A stretch of DNA of 64,000 nucleotides from Welwitschia mirabilis (Eukaryota; Gnetophyta; Gnetopsida; Welwitschiales): contig JBOZIK010000001.1 in NCBI GenBank assembly GCA_051453625.1, positions 248,800,987-248,864,986 on the forward strand. Reading direction: 5' to 3'. Below are positions 50,293 to 61,900 of this stretch, piece after piece. A model generated the notes under the pieces. That model saw only the letters and a program-made list of their open reading frames with translations. It had not been told where the DNA came from and ran no database searches. Every line of letters starts with the position of its first letter. Positions within the stretch are counted from its first letter, which is position 1. A program made the translations under genes and the position numbers.

Positions 50293-50663
50293 ATTCATAA
50301 AGGTCTATGAAGGATTGAAGTAACTATTTAATTCACCAATACATATGTGGTAATTAAGATTATGTCATCACACTTAGGTTACCATGACTTGGTAATATCA
50401 AGTTTATGTTTTAGGATTTATAAGAATTATTAGAGTAAATATAAATTATTGAATAAGCTAAGAAGGACCTCTAGAGAATGTTGATATTCCTATGTTACAA
50501 AACTTAGATCATGAAAGTATGTCAAATTCTTGATTTTATCATTTATTTATTTCATTATAGGATTGAGTTCTTATATGACTTTTAATTTGTTTACCATAAT
50601 ATCCCAGTGGAAGAATGATACTAGGTTATTACTTAATTTATTTTAGTTTGACTATACTTAACA
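50288..50663 (+). repeat. 5' LTR of element B, right part
   Basis: It continues the match to the intact LTR (about 57640-58020) exactly where the left part stopped: GGTCTATGAAGGATTGAAG against GGGCTATGAAGGATCAAAG, and so on. It ends TTAACA. The left and right parts together give about 1.44 kb, the length of 56585-58020. Confidence 0.88.
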
Positions 50664-50675
50664 ATGATTAAAGTT

Positions 50676-50696
50676 TGGTGTAGTTATTAGAGATGC
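50676..50696 (+). other. Primer binding site of element B (tRNA-Asp type, decayed)
   Basis: TGGTGTAGTTATTAGAGATG lies 12 bases after the LTR end. Compared with TGGCGCCGTTGCCGGGGATG, all differences but one are C-to-T or G-to-A. It shows that B is a plus-strand Athila/Tat-type element. Confidence 0.75.
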
Positions 50697-53600
50697 ATGA
50701 TAGCTTTTTTAAAATATATAATTTTTATTTCTTATAATTTTTAGTTTAATATTTATTTCCCTAGTGGTTAGTACTAGTTCTCTTTTAGTGATACTCGCAT
50801 TAGTTCTTTTTCCTTTATTTTCAGTGTTATTTCTTTTTCTTTTCTTTTCAATTGTCAATATTGGTTCATTATTAGTGAAACACAAGCTAGTATTTTTTAG
50901 AATTTTGTTTAGTTTTTATATTCTAATTTAAAACTCATTTTCATATCTATTATTTTGTGTTGTAGTTTTAACATGCTTTTCTATAGGTCATAACCAAAAT
51001 GAGGATCAAAAAATGTAAAAAAAGTAAATTAGAACTCTAATTTTTTATGTTTTCTATTTTATTTAAAAAGTTTTGAAATAAAAAATGCTTAGGGTTATTT
51101 TTCTAACTGTAGCTATTTTAATTTTTCATGTATTTTTGTAAGACCCTAAAATACAAAACATTATTTATAGCTCCAAACATGACTTTATCCTATTTTTAGC
51201 CATTCTATCTCAAACAACTAGTGTCATTACCTTTCTTAACTAGCATCATCATCCAATTTACCAAGAATCCTTTCAAACTTAACTCAAAACTTTATTTTAA
51301 ATTTTCAAATCCTTTTTAATATTCGGCCTCTTTTGAATGATTAAAAAGTTATGAAAGATTAATGTTTTACTAAATTTCCTATACCATTTTGTGAAACTTA
51401 ACATGGGTTGAAAACATGATTTATTGGATAAATTATATGAAGTACCTTAAGAACTCTAATGTATTTATGAGAGCTATGAAAATCCAAAAAGTTCATCCAA
51501 TTATGTTTAACCTAAGAAAAATATAGAAGGTTATATTTAGTCTAAGCAAGTCTTAAGGGACTACCTTTAATGTGACCTATACCATTTTAAACCTCAAAAT
51601 CCTTTCAAATAAGTAAACCTTTGAAGAATATCTTTGAACTATAGAATTTTAGTTGTATATAAATCAACCTATTTGTAATTTTGAGTTTATAAAATCCTTA
51701 TATTGAATAATAGAAATTTGATCCTATGCCTTACACTAACCCTCAAAATCCTTCATCTTCCTTTCTATTCCCTTAATCCTTTTACCCTTACCCATACAAC
51801 TAATAACAACATTTTTCATATATCCTATTGAAAGAATCATTAAGAAACCTTTTAGAGTTTTAAGCCTAATTTAATCAGGATTATGAATAAATCCTTAAAA
51901 AACATTCAACTTCCTTAAGCAACTTTAACAAGATTATCCAAACCCAGGCTCAAATGCTTTAATAAATTCTCTCTTAATTAAATCCTAGTAAATCTAGTAA
52001 TCAACTTGAACTTAATCAATCATAGGATGAAAACTTACCTACATTCCATAAACCTAAGAGCCATGCAAACTTTAAAAGAATTGATGATAGACCATTCTTA
52101 GGAAATGAGGAAGCAACCAATGAATAAATTCATACGACATTGATCTAAGAATACTCTTAAGAATGATTGATTATTCATAAAAAAGATATACCTTAGTTAA
52201 TGGACATTAAATATATCAGAGGATGAATAATCTTTAAAAGATAAGCAATCATTTGAGGAAGGCTACATCCTTATGAGTTATAAAACAAAGGATGAGTTAA
52301 TAAATGACATTAATTAGAAGGATAACATTAAAGAAGAATCCTTCTTTAAATTATAACCATTGTTACTTACATAATAACATGAGGAAGAATATCCTAGCAA
52401 TATTAATAAAGAGGATAACATTATCAAAGAGCCCATTAATAATCCATCTTATGAAAAACCTTTGTTTTTTTCTTAGTAACTTCATGAGCTATCATTTTAC
52501 CTTCATCTTTATCAATCAAGAAAGAACCAAGTCTTAGTTAAGAATTAAAAACTCTTTAGTTTAAAACCATATTATAATAATTCCCCTAATGAACATTCAC
52601 TTTCTCTAATGGTTTTCAACTCATTTTTAACTTCATCAAAAAATGATGTCTTACATAAGTTATTAAATAAATATGAATAAACTATAGAATGAACTATTTT
52701 TGAATTTGAATGTATAAATTTTATTGCTTATGTTAATGTTCTTTCTAATTTTATGGAATTATGCATGAAAATTTACATGAATTCTCTCCCCATTCAAAAT
52801 GCTTCAGAAAGTTTTGAATCATGCAATATTCATTTTCATACATGTGAGGAAATTTTCATACACCACTTAAGAAAATCCCTCTTAAAACTTTGAATTTCAT
52901 TTTATGCTCCTAAATTAAATTTTTCCTTTAAACTAGATTTTTATTTTATATTTGATTTAATTTGAAAAAATATTAAAAAAATTTAAATAAACTTTTTCTT
53001 AATAAAATCTATTACTTAAAAGCACCCAAGTAGTAACACCTATATAATCATCACCTTGAACCTTTTATTTAGGAAATTCCAAATTTCACTTGTAGTATAG
53101 AATCAGTTATCATCATATTAAACCTCATCATCCACCCCTTGCACTTTGGCATTAGTTAATAAAACTTAACAAACATCCTCTTCTCCTATTCATATACAAA
53201 ATGTTAGGACTTAATGATCTTGATTAGTGGACTATAATGAATAAATCATTAATATAATTTAAATTCATTTGTACTTTTCAAGTAGCAGATTTTCTTTTTT
53301 TTTTTTAGTATCTTGTTAAAGTTAATTTTATTTAAGATATTTTAATTTAAAAAATGTGCTTAAAAAATGTGGAATCCACTTTCAGATTACATTTCATGTT
53401 TTCAAGCATTTTTTTGGGATAAGATTTTTCCTGACTACACTAATGAGATAATGACCCCTTTTATGTGCATAAAAAATATTCAATATGAGAAGTACAAATG
53501 AAAAGAAAATAAAATATCTCTTTTCTAAATCCATATTATAATTTAATCCATTAAATTATGTTTAATTAATAAAATTAGGGGTGTAAAGTCTCACTAGTCG

Positions 53601-54327
53601 TATATCTCTAATGATTTATTTATAACATGTTTAACTATGTTAGGGCTATAGACACTTGTTATAAGTGTGGAAAAACTTCTTCATAAAATAACATGCTTAA
53701 TTCTATAGGAAGAAGATGCCATAAAACTAGATACTTGATTGATCTAACTGCTTAAAATAAGAAACATGTATTATTATGTATAGGGTAAAAATTGGAAAGA
53801 AAAGGTGGAATTTGGAGATAGTTTTATGTTCACTTATTTTAAATTATGCACTTAAGAGTTTCCTTAGTATTTCTTAAATTTTTTCAAGTTTACTTAAATG
53901 ATATCTTATTTATTTAACATTGTAATCCATTTAAATCAATATGAAATTAACAAAAATTTCAATAAAATGGCCATTATCCTACAATTTTTTTTCTTTTGCT
54001 TTCATAGGTGTTTGGATTAGTTTTGATTTTCATTATCATGTATTATAAATAAAAACTCTATTAATAATGATTTTTCATCATGTAGTGTAAATTTACATTT
54101 CATCTCTATTATGTTCATTCCATTTATCATTAAATTTGACTTGTAAATCTAGAAAGTATCATTTTAGTTAATAAACCTTTACTTATGACTTTACTTATAA
54201 TCCATTTCTGATTATCTTATTTTACTTTCATTTTCATCTTCAATTACATTATCCTCACTTAATAATAATCCTAATTTACAAAACAAGTAATTGATTTTTG
54301 TTACAATCCCAAATTATTATGTTTTAA
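50697..54327 (+). other. Internal region of element B, no coding domain recognised
   Basis: About 3.6 kb without recognisable gag or pol. A TGTAAGACCC phrase at 51137 resembles the start of some plant LTRs, but no second copy was found. Element B may be non-autonomous, or its coding part may have been lost or may lie in the 917-N gap. Confidence 0.5.
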
Positions 54328-54658
54328 TGGTGTAATTAGTGATGTTTTGCATGGATCAGGAACTCAATTTAGTCGTTTTCACACACTTTGTTATCAATTA
54401 ATTTAACAGTATAATTATGATAAGAAATGACATCTTTCTATCTAAAAGGGCAGGAATTCAATTAAGGAACAAAATGAGGCAAAAAAGGGATGGAAGGACT
54501 AAGAAATAACTTTCATCCCTCCTATCGTCTCCACGACATAGGGCATGATAGAGCATCTAATCGAATACAAAAGAGGCTGGCAAGGATAACATGGGAGACA
54601 ATTATGTGGAGTGTTGACGTGGCTGTCATGGGCTATGTCATCTCCATGACACAGGATA

Positions 54659-54677
54659 TGACGTAACCGTTACGTGA
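54659..54677. promoter_or_regulatory. Palindrome with bZIP-type TGACGTAA site
   Basis: TGACGTAACCGTTACGTGA contains ACGTAAC, one C, then GTTACGT: a 7+1+7 perfect palindrome about 200 bases before the TATA box. TGACGT cores are bound by plant bZIP (TGA-type) factors. A further TGACGTGG lies at about 54615. The function is inference. Confidence 0.5.
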
Positions 54678-54743
54678 AAATTTGAATAGCAACAAGATTC
54701 TGACATGATAATATGTGATTGGCTGATGGAAGGTTGTCATATC

Positions 54744-54779
54744 CACTGTCATGCCCATGATGATAGTAACATGACAGTG
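54744..54779. repeat. Perfect 10-bp inverted repeat
   Basis: CACTGTCATG (54744-54753) and CATGACAGTG (54770-54779) enclose a 16-base loop, upstream of the TATA box. Confidence 0.8.
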
Positions 54780-54881
54780 ATATAACTTCTCCTTAACTGA
54801 GTTAATTAAGGTCTAGTTTACACCTAATGAGGTACCTTTGCCTATACCAATCTACCTGACCCATAAACACCTTAGGAAAGC

Positions 54882-54889
54882 TATAAAAA
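54882..54889 (+). promoter_or_regulatory. TATA box of young LTR-like sequence
   Basis: TATAAAAA within AGCTATAAAAACCCC, followed about 30 bases later by the likely RNA start. Confidence 0.6.
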
Positions 54890-55125
54890 CCCCTATTTGA
54901 CATCATTTAGTCATATTTTGGCATTGGATGATTGTGTGACAAAGGCATCTAAGGAGTTAAGGATCTAATTCAGCATAAGAGAGATCATTCTTGGTGTGAA
55001 GGCTATGTTTCTGATAATGAGGAGTCACTACCTTGCTGAGGTATTGTAAAGACATTCCATTTATTTAATAAAATGTCTTTCTTCTTCTATTCTTATGATG
55101 TCTCTTATGATTTGTGTTAAAATTT

Positions 55126-56042
55126 NNNNNNNNNNNNNNNNNNNNNNNNNNNNNNNNNNNNNNNNNNNNNNNNNNNNNNNNNNNNNNNNNNNNNNNNNNN
55201 NNNNNNNNNNNNNNNNNNNNNNNNNNNNNNNNNNNNNNNNNNNNNNNNNNNNNNNNNNNNNNNNNNNNNNNNNNNNNNNNNNNNNNNNNNNNNNNNNNNN
55301 NNNNNNNNNNNNNNNNNNNNNNNNNNNNNNNNNNNNNNNNNNNNNNNNNNNNNNNNNNNNNNNNNNNNNNNNNNNNNNNNNNNNNNNNNNNNNNNNNNNN
55401 NNNNNNNNNNNNNNNNNNNNNNNNNNNNNNNNNNNNNNNNNNNNNNNNNNNNNNNNNNNNNNNNNNNNNNNNNNNNNNNNNNNNNNNNNNNNNNNNNNNN
55501 NNNNNNNNNNNNNNNNNNNNNNNNNNNNNNNNNNNNNNNNNNNNNNNNNNNNNNNNNNNNNNNNNNNNNNNNNNNNNNNNNNNNNNNNNNNNNNNNNNNN
55601 NNNNNNNNNNNNNNNNNNNNNNNNNNNNNNNNNNNNNNNNNNNNNNNNNNNNNNNNNNNNNNNNNNNNNNNNNNNNNNNNNNNNNNNNNNNNNNNNNNNN
55701 NNNNNNNNNNNNNNNNNNNNNNNNNNNNNNNNNNNNNNNNNNNNNNNNNNNNNNNNNNNNNNNNNNNNNNNNNNNNNNNNNNNNNNNNNNNNNNNNNNNN
55801 NNNNNNNNNNNNNNNNNNNNNNNNNNNNNNNNNNNNNNNNNNNNNNNNNNNNNNNNNNNNNNNNNNNNNNNNNNNNNNNNNNNNNNNNNNNNNNNNNNNN
55901 NNNNNNNNNNNNNNNNNNNNNNNNNNNNNNNNNNNNNNNNNNNNNNNNNNNNNNNNNNNNNNNNNNNNNNNNNNNNNNNNNNNNNNNNNNNNNNNNNNNN
56001 NNNNNNNNNNNNNNNNNNNNNNNNNNNNNNNNNNNNNNNNNN
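55126..56042. other. Assembly gap, 917 N
   Basis: A run of 917 N. Three apparent long frames across it on both strands are artefacts. Confidence 0.99.
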
Positions 56043-56584
56043 TATACTAAGCCTAATTGCAATTTCCTATTTATAGCATTGATTACTTTTGAAGTGCAAA
56101 TTTAGGCCACCAACATTATTATTTTCAAGAGTATCTCTCTTTTTGCATTTTTTTATATGCATTTAAGTGTATTTTATTATAGTGTTTTCAAGTGTGTTGT
56201 AATAAAATTATGCCTATTCACTTAAAGTTTTTACATTGTAGTTTTTTCTAAATTTGAAGTTCTTACATGAAAGTGATTTTATAGCTTATAGTATTAAAAT
56301 TCATGTAATCAAATTCTATGATGTTCTTAAAAGTTTTATTGAATTTTTCCATCTTTTAAAATTTCAGTACAAATTCACTTTTGGTTAGGGGATATGACAT
56401 TCGTATAACATTTATATTTTTGTAAGACGTATTTGCAATTTTGATGCCTTATTTTTCAAATTGGCTAAATGTTTTTAAAGATTTTCATCATCTTTATATA
56501 CTTGAATATTTTTCCTTAGATATCTTTCCATGTTAGACATTCTCTGTCATGCTTAGGGGCTAGTGAACTTCTAGTTGAAGGGTT
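56043..56584 (+). other. 3' untranslated region and polypurine tract of element B
   Basis: AT-rich non-coding sequence ending in CTTAGGGGCTAGTGAACTT and then TTGAAGGG directly before the LTR. The first phrase resembles the GGGACTAGCAA block commonly seen just before the polypurine tract in Athila/Tat elements; the second is the remnant tract. Confidence 0.65.
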
Positions 56585-58020
56585 TGTTAACATGTAAAAA
56601 ATGATATTTATATAAAGTGTTTTATAATAATTTCTTATAAATTAAGACATTAATTTAATTATTTTAGTCATAAGATATATATTACATTATTTATAAAAAA
56701 TTTTAATTTTATGCTTTTTTTCTATAATAATTGTAGATCTTTAGCCACATTTTGGAATATATGATGGAAGATGGATATAATTCTATATAAAATGATGGTG
56801 GCAATGGAGACATAGCATAGTGACACATTGAAATAGCATAGAAAGACATGTGGTAGAGGCATGTGGAGGTGGTAGTAAAGACATGTGGAAATGGCACTAG
56901 TAGCTAAAGGAATTTAGCCCCAAAGACCATGTGTTAGACTCATCATGATAAATATTCAATCTAATACTACATAACAACCTCCACTAAATTTTATAGGAGA
57001 ACCTCCATCAAATGTTAAATGATGAAGATTCTCTCTAATAATATAGGATAGAATATGATTTATCTAATACTAGATGAAAACCTCCATCAAATGGTACAAG
57101 ATAAAATCTTATGTATTTAATGATAAATGATAAAGATTCTATAAAACACTATAGGAAAAAGTCTAATCACCTCATATTACACTATAAGCCAAAGGATTTC
57201 AACCATCTAAATCTTACCCTCACCTATAAAAGGGCCTTCAAACCTTATTTGTAAATATCATAAGTTGGAAAAACGTGATGGAAATCCTTGTAGCGTCAAG
57301 ATGTTATGGCTTTTTAAGCACCTCCCTTGGGAGGGAACTTGATCAAAATCTAGTTTAAGTAGTTCATTTTGATTCATCTTCCTCTATTTATGTAATGTAT
57401 CTTCTAAATAATGCAAGGAATATTTGTTCATTCTTTTATTTCTTGTATACATTAACATGGTACTGTTAATCATTTTATGAAACTCTTACTTTTATTCTTT
57501 TATTTCTAGTGCTTATTAACATAATACTAGTAATCTTTAGGTAAGATAACAACATTAAGATCTCTAGAAACAAATGAATTCTCTAAATCTAACTTTTTAA
57601 TAATAGGCATTATTGTGTTATAGATCTTAAGGATAAATGCACTTGCTTTTCATACTACTAAAGGGCTATGAAGGATCAAAGTTACTATTGAATTCATCAA
57701 CGATTAAGTAATGAATGAGATTATGTTAACATTCCCAAGACACCATGACTTGATTATTTAAAGTTTATGTTTTGGGATTTATAGGAATTGTTAGAGCAAA
57801 GATGAGTTGTTGCTAAACTAAATCTTTAGAGCATGTTCATATTCCTACATTACCAACCTTGAATTATAAAAATATCTAAAACTCTTAATTTTTTCTTTTA
57901 TTTTATTTCATTATAGGATTAGGTTATTGTATTGCATTTGACTAGTTTACCATAAATATTCCTATGGAATAATGATACTAGGTCATCACTCAATTTATTT
58001 TGGTTTGATTGTACTCAACA
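56585..58020 (+). repeat. 3' LTR of element B, uninterrupted
   Basis: 1436 bp from TGTTAACATG to CTCAACA. It is the intact counterpart of 36550-37617 plus 50288-50663. It contains GACATGTGGAGGTGG-like repeats (56840-56900) and a TATA box. The five bases outside the two LTR ends do not match each other. Confidence 0.88.
57227..57236 (+). promoter_or_regulatory. TATA box in 3' LTR B
   Basis: TATAAAAGGG, conserved with 37190-37198. Confidence 0.65.
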
Positions 58021-59160
58021 ATGAATATGTAGTAAATATTATAAGTAGATCATCTTCCATTATCATATACTTATATTAGACTTAGATTAAAAATCTTACA
58101 AATGTAATAGATAACACATGACTTGTGGTAAAGGTATTTCCCAAAAATAACATTGAAAGTAGCTTCACTAACATTATAAATGATATCAAAAGTAAATTTC
58201 CACTTTAGCATTCTATTGAGAAGTGTAGTAGTTATTTTTCCCTTTAAAAAATTAAATTATTTTTTATAGAACTCATTTCATATAAAAGATTTATTCTTTT
58301 CTAATAATTCATACAAATTCTTTATACTCTTTAAGAAATATTTGACAAAACATTAATAGTAATTAGAATGGCCTAGGAAATCTCTTAATGTTTTGTGTTT
58401 TAGTAGGTTGTATAATATTTTAACAACTTAAATGTATTTTCTCTCCATGATTATTCCTATTCTTGATATTACATGTCCTAGGAAAACTCTAATTTTAGTA
58501 TCCTTCTAATTTTATGTATTTTTTTAATGTAATGTGATAATAACTTATGAAGTCTATCAATAGTTCATTCAAAATAATTAGAATATAATTAAAAATAAAA
58601 AAAATATATGATTACTTCTACAAAGTATTCAAAAATATTAAAAAATATTGATATCATAGTTCATTAGAATATAACTTGTGCATTACATAGTTCTAATGGA
58701 ATTTATTAGAAAGAATAAGTTTTAAAGAATGAGGTAAATGTGGGTTTATGTTGATCTTTAGGAGTTATATAAATTTAATTATAACCAATAAATCCATATA
58801 AATGATGATGGTATTCATACCCAAAACGTTTTCTAAGATTTAATCAATATATGATATGGGAAATTAGTTCTTCTTAACATGTTTATTAACTTTATTAAAG
58901 TTAATATAGACTTTTCATTTACCATTTTTATTTTGAACTCTCATAATTTAACTTAGATATTCATTATAATATATAAAATATGTAATTTATTCCTTTATAA
59001 CTTCATCTCTAACCACCTTTTATAAGATCATGTTTAAACGTTAAATATATTACCTAATAGGTGTTACATTTTTCTTTAAATATACCATGTGCATAAGTAG
59101 AGTTGATGAAGCTTATTTTTGTAAATGTTTATTAGATCAGATAAAAAATTCCATTTTCTT
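58021..59160 (-). pseudogene. RT and RNase H of Ty3/gypsy element D, truncated
   Basis: Minus-strand blocks in order: HMVYLKKNVTPIR (about 59095-59055), KWKVYINFNKVNKHVKKN (about 58920-58868), ILENVLGMNT (58835-58805), FLGHVISRIGIIME (about 58490-58445), LRDFLGHSNYY (58395-58365), a thumb/connection segment, and RNase H beginning near 58230 with CVIYYI (58120-58100). The order and spacing are those of Ty3/gypsy pol, probably Athila/Tat-like. The active-site aspartate pair is not visible. RNase H breaks off at the edge of LTR B and no integrase follows, so B's LTR marks the truncation point. Confidence 0.8.
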
Positions 59161-59649
59161 TTTTAGAGTTAGAATTAATGTACCCTCATATTATGATCCC
59201 TAATTTACACTAATAACTAAATGCTTAGTTTCACTAATGACTAAATGCTCAGTTTTCTCATTATCAAATAAGATGTATTTTAGGATTGTTGATAAGTATT
59301 TGATTTCTAATACATCATGATATCTAGTTTGCATAGAAACATCCTTCTTATTTTGGGTTTGAGGAGTAATGATTTCCTTGTGGTTATAGAATCATTACAT
59401 TATCTATTAATAGTTAATAAATGCTCATGTTTATAAAGAATTAAAGAGGGTCTTAAAAATCCATAAATTTCATTCTTCCTTGTTTCAAAATTTTCTCTTA
59501 TGGTCCATTGGATTGAAAATGTTCATGTTGATTTCTGTATTTATAAACATAAATTATAGTAAACTTGTATAGTAATGTATTATTATATCTACTATGGTTA
59601 ATGAAGATATTTCTAAAATTATTAGAAATAAGTTTCTAATAATTTTTAA

Positions 59650-59880
59650 AACTAAAATGTTTATAGGGTATATGTCATGGTTTATGTTTATTCAAATCTT
59701 TTCACTTATTCCTAAATTATTTTTATAAAGTAATTTTCTACTGACAAGTTCATGACAATGATAAAACATTTTGTTAATTCCAATGTTTTATAAAGGTATG
59801 AAGGCATGATGTTGATACTAGCATCTACATTAAGTAAAACATGATGTACATTTTTCTTATTTATGATCATAAAAAAGTTG
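59650..59880 (-). pseudogene. Aspartic protease region of element D
   Basis: The minus strand reads VHHVLLNVDASINIMPSYLY (59840-59790). The D-A-S-I-N-x-M-P string matches the active site of Athila-type proteases (D-x-G-A-S-I-N-x-M-P) with one residue lost. It lies about 0.5 kb upstream of RT, as expected. Confidence 0.7.
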
Positions 59881-60764
59881 GTTATCTAGAATTTAGATAG
59901 GTAATATTGAATACTTATCTTTAAATAGTAGCTTCTTCTTCATAAGTTTATCATGTCTTTAGCAAAGTATAGTTTTCCACATATGCATTTTCTTTTCTTC
60001 CTTGAACACAAGTCTATGATGTATTTAAAGTAAAGGTGTGCTTTAATAAGGACTTATAATCGTAAAAATATTAGCTCCTCATCTTTATATATTTAATTTA
60101 AATCTTTGTCATTTAAGAGATCTTCTTATAATTAATTAGGAAAGGGTGGGATAGATATTAACTTAGTTAATATAGTAGGGAATATAATAGTACAATATAC
60201 TTCTTTCTGTTTTAACAAATTCCTCTTCTTATTTTATTGATTTGTTTTTTGTGGGTTATTTTTAAATGCTTCTACCTTTTTAAAATATGTATTTATTTTT
60301 CTAAATTCTTGAAAATTTAATGCTTCTTTTAGGATTCGTCTACTTATTATCACCATAAAATATGTACATTTAAAAGATTTAGTGGTATAATTTACTTCTC
60401 TGTTAGAAGGTAGACTTAGTTCTTATTTCTAAAGGAAGTCTATTAGAATTCTTTTTATATTCTTATGTTTCTATTTTATCAAGTCCATCTAGTGCTTTAT
60501 TACTTTTTCCATTATTTAGTATTGGTAAAATTATGTAAATAAAAAATTACCATTACCAATTTGATAACTTATAAGCTTTAAATAAATGTTTTTATAAAAT
60601 ATATTAGTGATGTGGTCTTTACTATTACTTGTAATACTAGTATCATTATCATCTTTGATTATTAGGGAATCTTAGTGAAATTAAAGCTATACAAGTGGAG
60701 AAAATGTTTTCTTACAATATTCTTTCATTTCTTTAATGGTGTTAGGTACGTACTTTCATGCTTT

Positions 60765-61900
60765 ATAGATTTAACCTTTATGCCTTATTTGTTCATAGAG
60801 AATACATAATTTGGGGTTCTTTATAGTTATTAATTTAAAACTTTACTTATGATATGATATTCTATGTTTATCATGGTGCTAGTTTTAGTGGTATTATAGA
60901 TTATACTAAAGTTATATAAGCTTGCACATGACATATAATTGGTATTTTCATCTATTGAGTTAAAATCATAATGATTATTTTTTAAATCACTTTCTCCATT
61001 TGTTTTACCATTTCAACTCTTTATTAAGTAAAATATACTATTTAGTTAGTTGTATTAGCCATATTTTACTCTAATTAATAAATTCTTATAAAATCTTAAA
61101 GGTTTATTTAGATGTTTTATTTAATATGTTTCTTATAGCTAGAAAGTCAACTTGTAAACTTAAATACTTATCTAAATCCTCAATGAAAATCTATAATTGA
61201 TGGAATTGAAACACATAATGTGAATTTTATTATGCTAGACCATAGAAATGTTCAAATTCTTTCTCATGATGATATTCATTCATCTATTAAAAACATATTA
61301 GTTATTTTCTTAAACTTTCTCATGAAGTCATTTTTAAACTACTTCTAAGATTAAATTAGGTAATATAACCAAAAGTTTACATTATCCTTAAGGATTATCC
61401 TAAATACAATAATCTTTATCTTTTTTCAGCTATATGTTCTAAGAGATTTAAGATGCTCTAATATTCTAGAATATGCATCATAGGACTATTATGTCTATTT
61501 TATTTAATAATAATAGTAGTTATACATTTATTACTTAGGAATTCAATTTTGATGAAAACTCTAATGATCCATATTCTATATGTCCTAGTTAAGAGCTTAG
61601 ATCTTTTAGATTTTTCTTAGTTAATATACATTTAAAATGTTCTAAGATTGAATTCTTTTAAAATGATATTATTATAAAGGCATTAGCCTAAATAATTTTT
61701 ATTAAAAATAATATAGTAAAGAGCATTTTTGTATTTATATTAGTGAACTGATAAAACACTAGGAAATGGTATTATACAGAGTATTATTAAGATACTATAG
61801 TAAATTAGCATTGTTTATGAAGCATTAATTCTTGATATGTTAATGAACACATTGAATTAAAAAATTCAATAGTAACCTTGAAATATAATGAATAATGTTG
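60765..61900 (-). pseudogene. gag region with decayed zinc knuckle, element D
   Basis: At 60806-60765 on the minus strand a C-x2-C-x4-H-x4-C knuckle is recognisable by spacing. The first Cys and the His remain, and both other Cys positions read Tyr (G-to-A changes), followed by KYVPNTIKEMKEYCKK. Upstream (to about 61900), fragments such as FMRKFKKITNMF are compatible with gag but not decisive. Confidence 0.55.

Larger units (their letters stand above)
54328..55125 (+). repeat. Young LTR-like sequence, truncated by gap
   Basis: This patch is visibly richer in G, C and CpG than its surroundings. It begins near TGGTGTAATTAGTGATG (54328) and contains TTTTGCATGGATCAGGAA, of the kind seen in Athila/Tat LTRs. 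It has a TATA box (54882-54889) and an AATAAAATG poly(A)-like signal near 55068-55076. It ends at the 917-N gap with no partner in the window. Two related ~25-bp units (54525-54550 and 54637-54662) differ mainly at CpG positions. Confidence 0.6.

Noticed and set aside
51137-51146. LTR start TGTAAGACCC
   Set aside because: The motif alone is not enough; no partner LTR or primer site was found.
55061-56105. Three overlapping frames of more than 300 codons
   Set aside because: All consist almost entirely of the 917-N gap.
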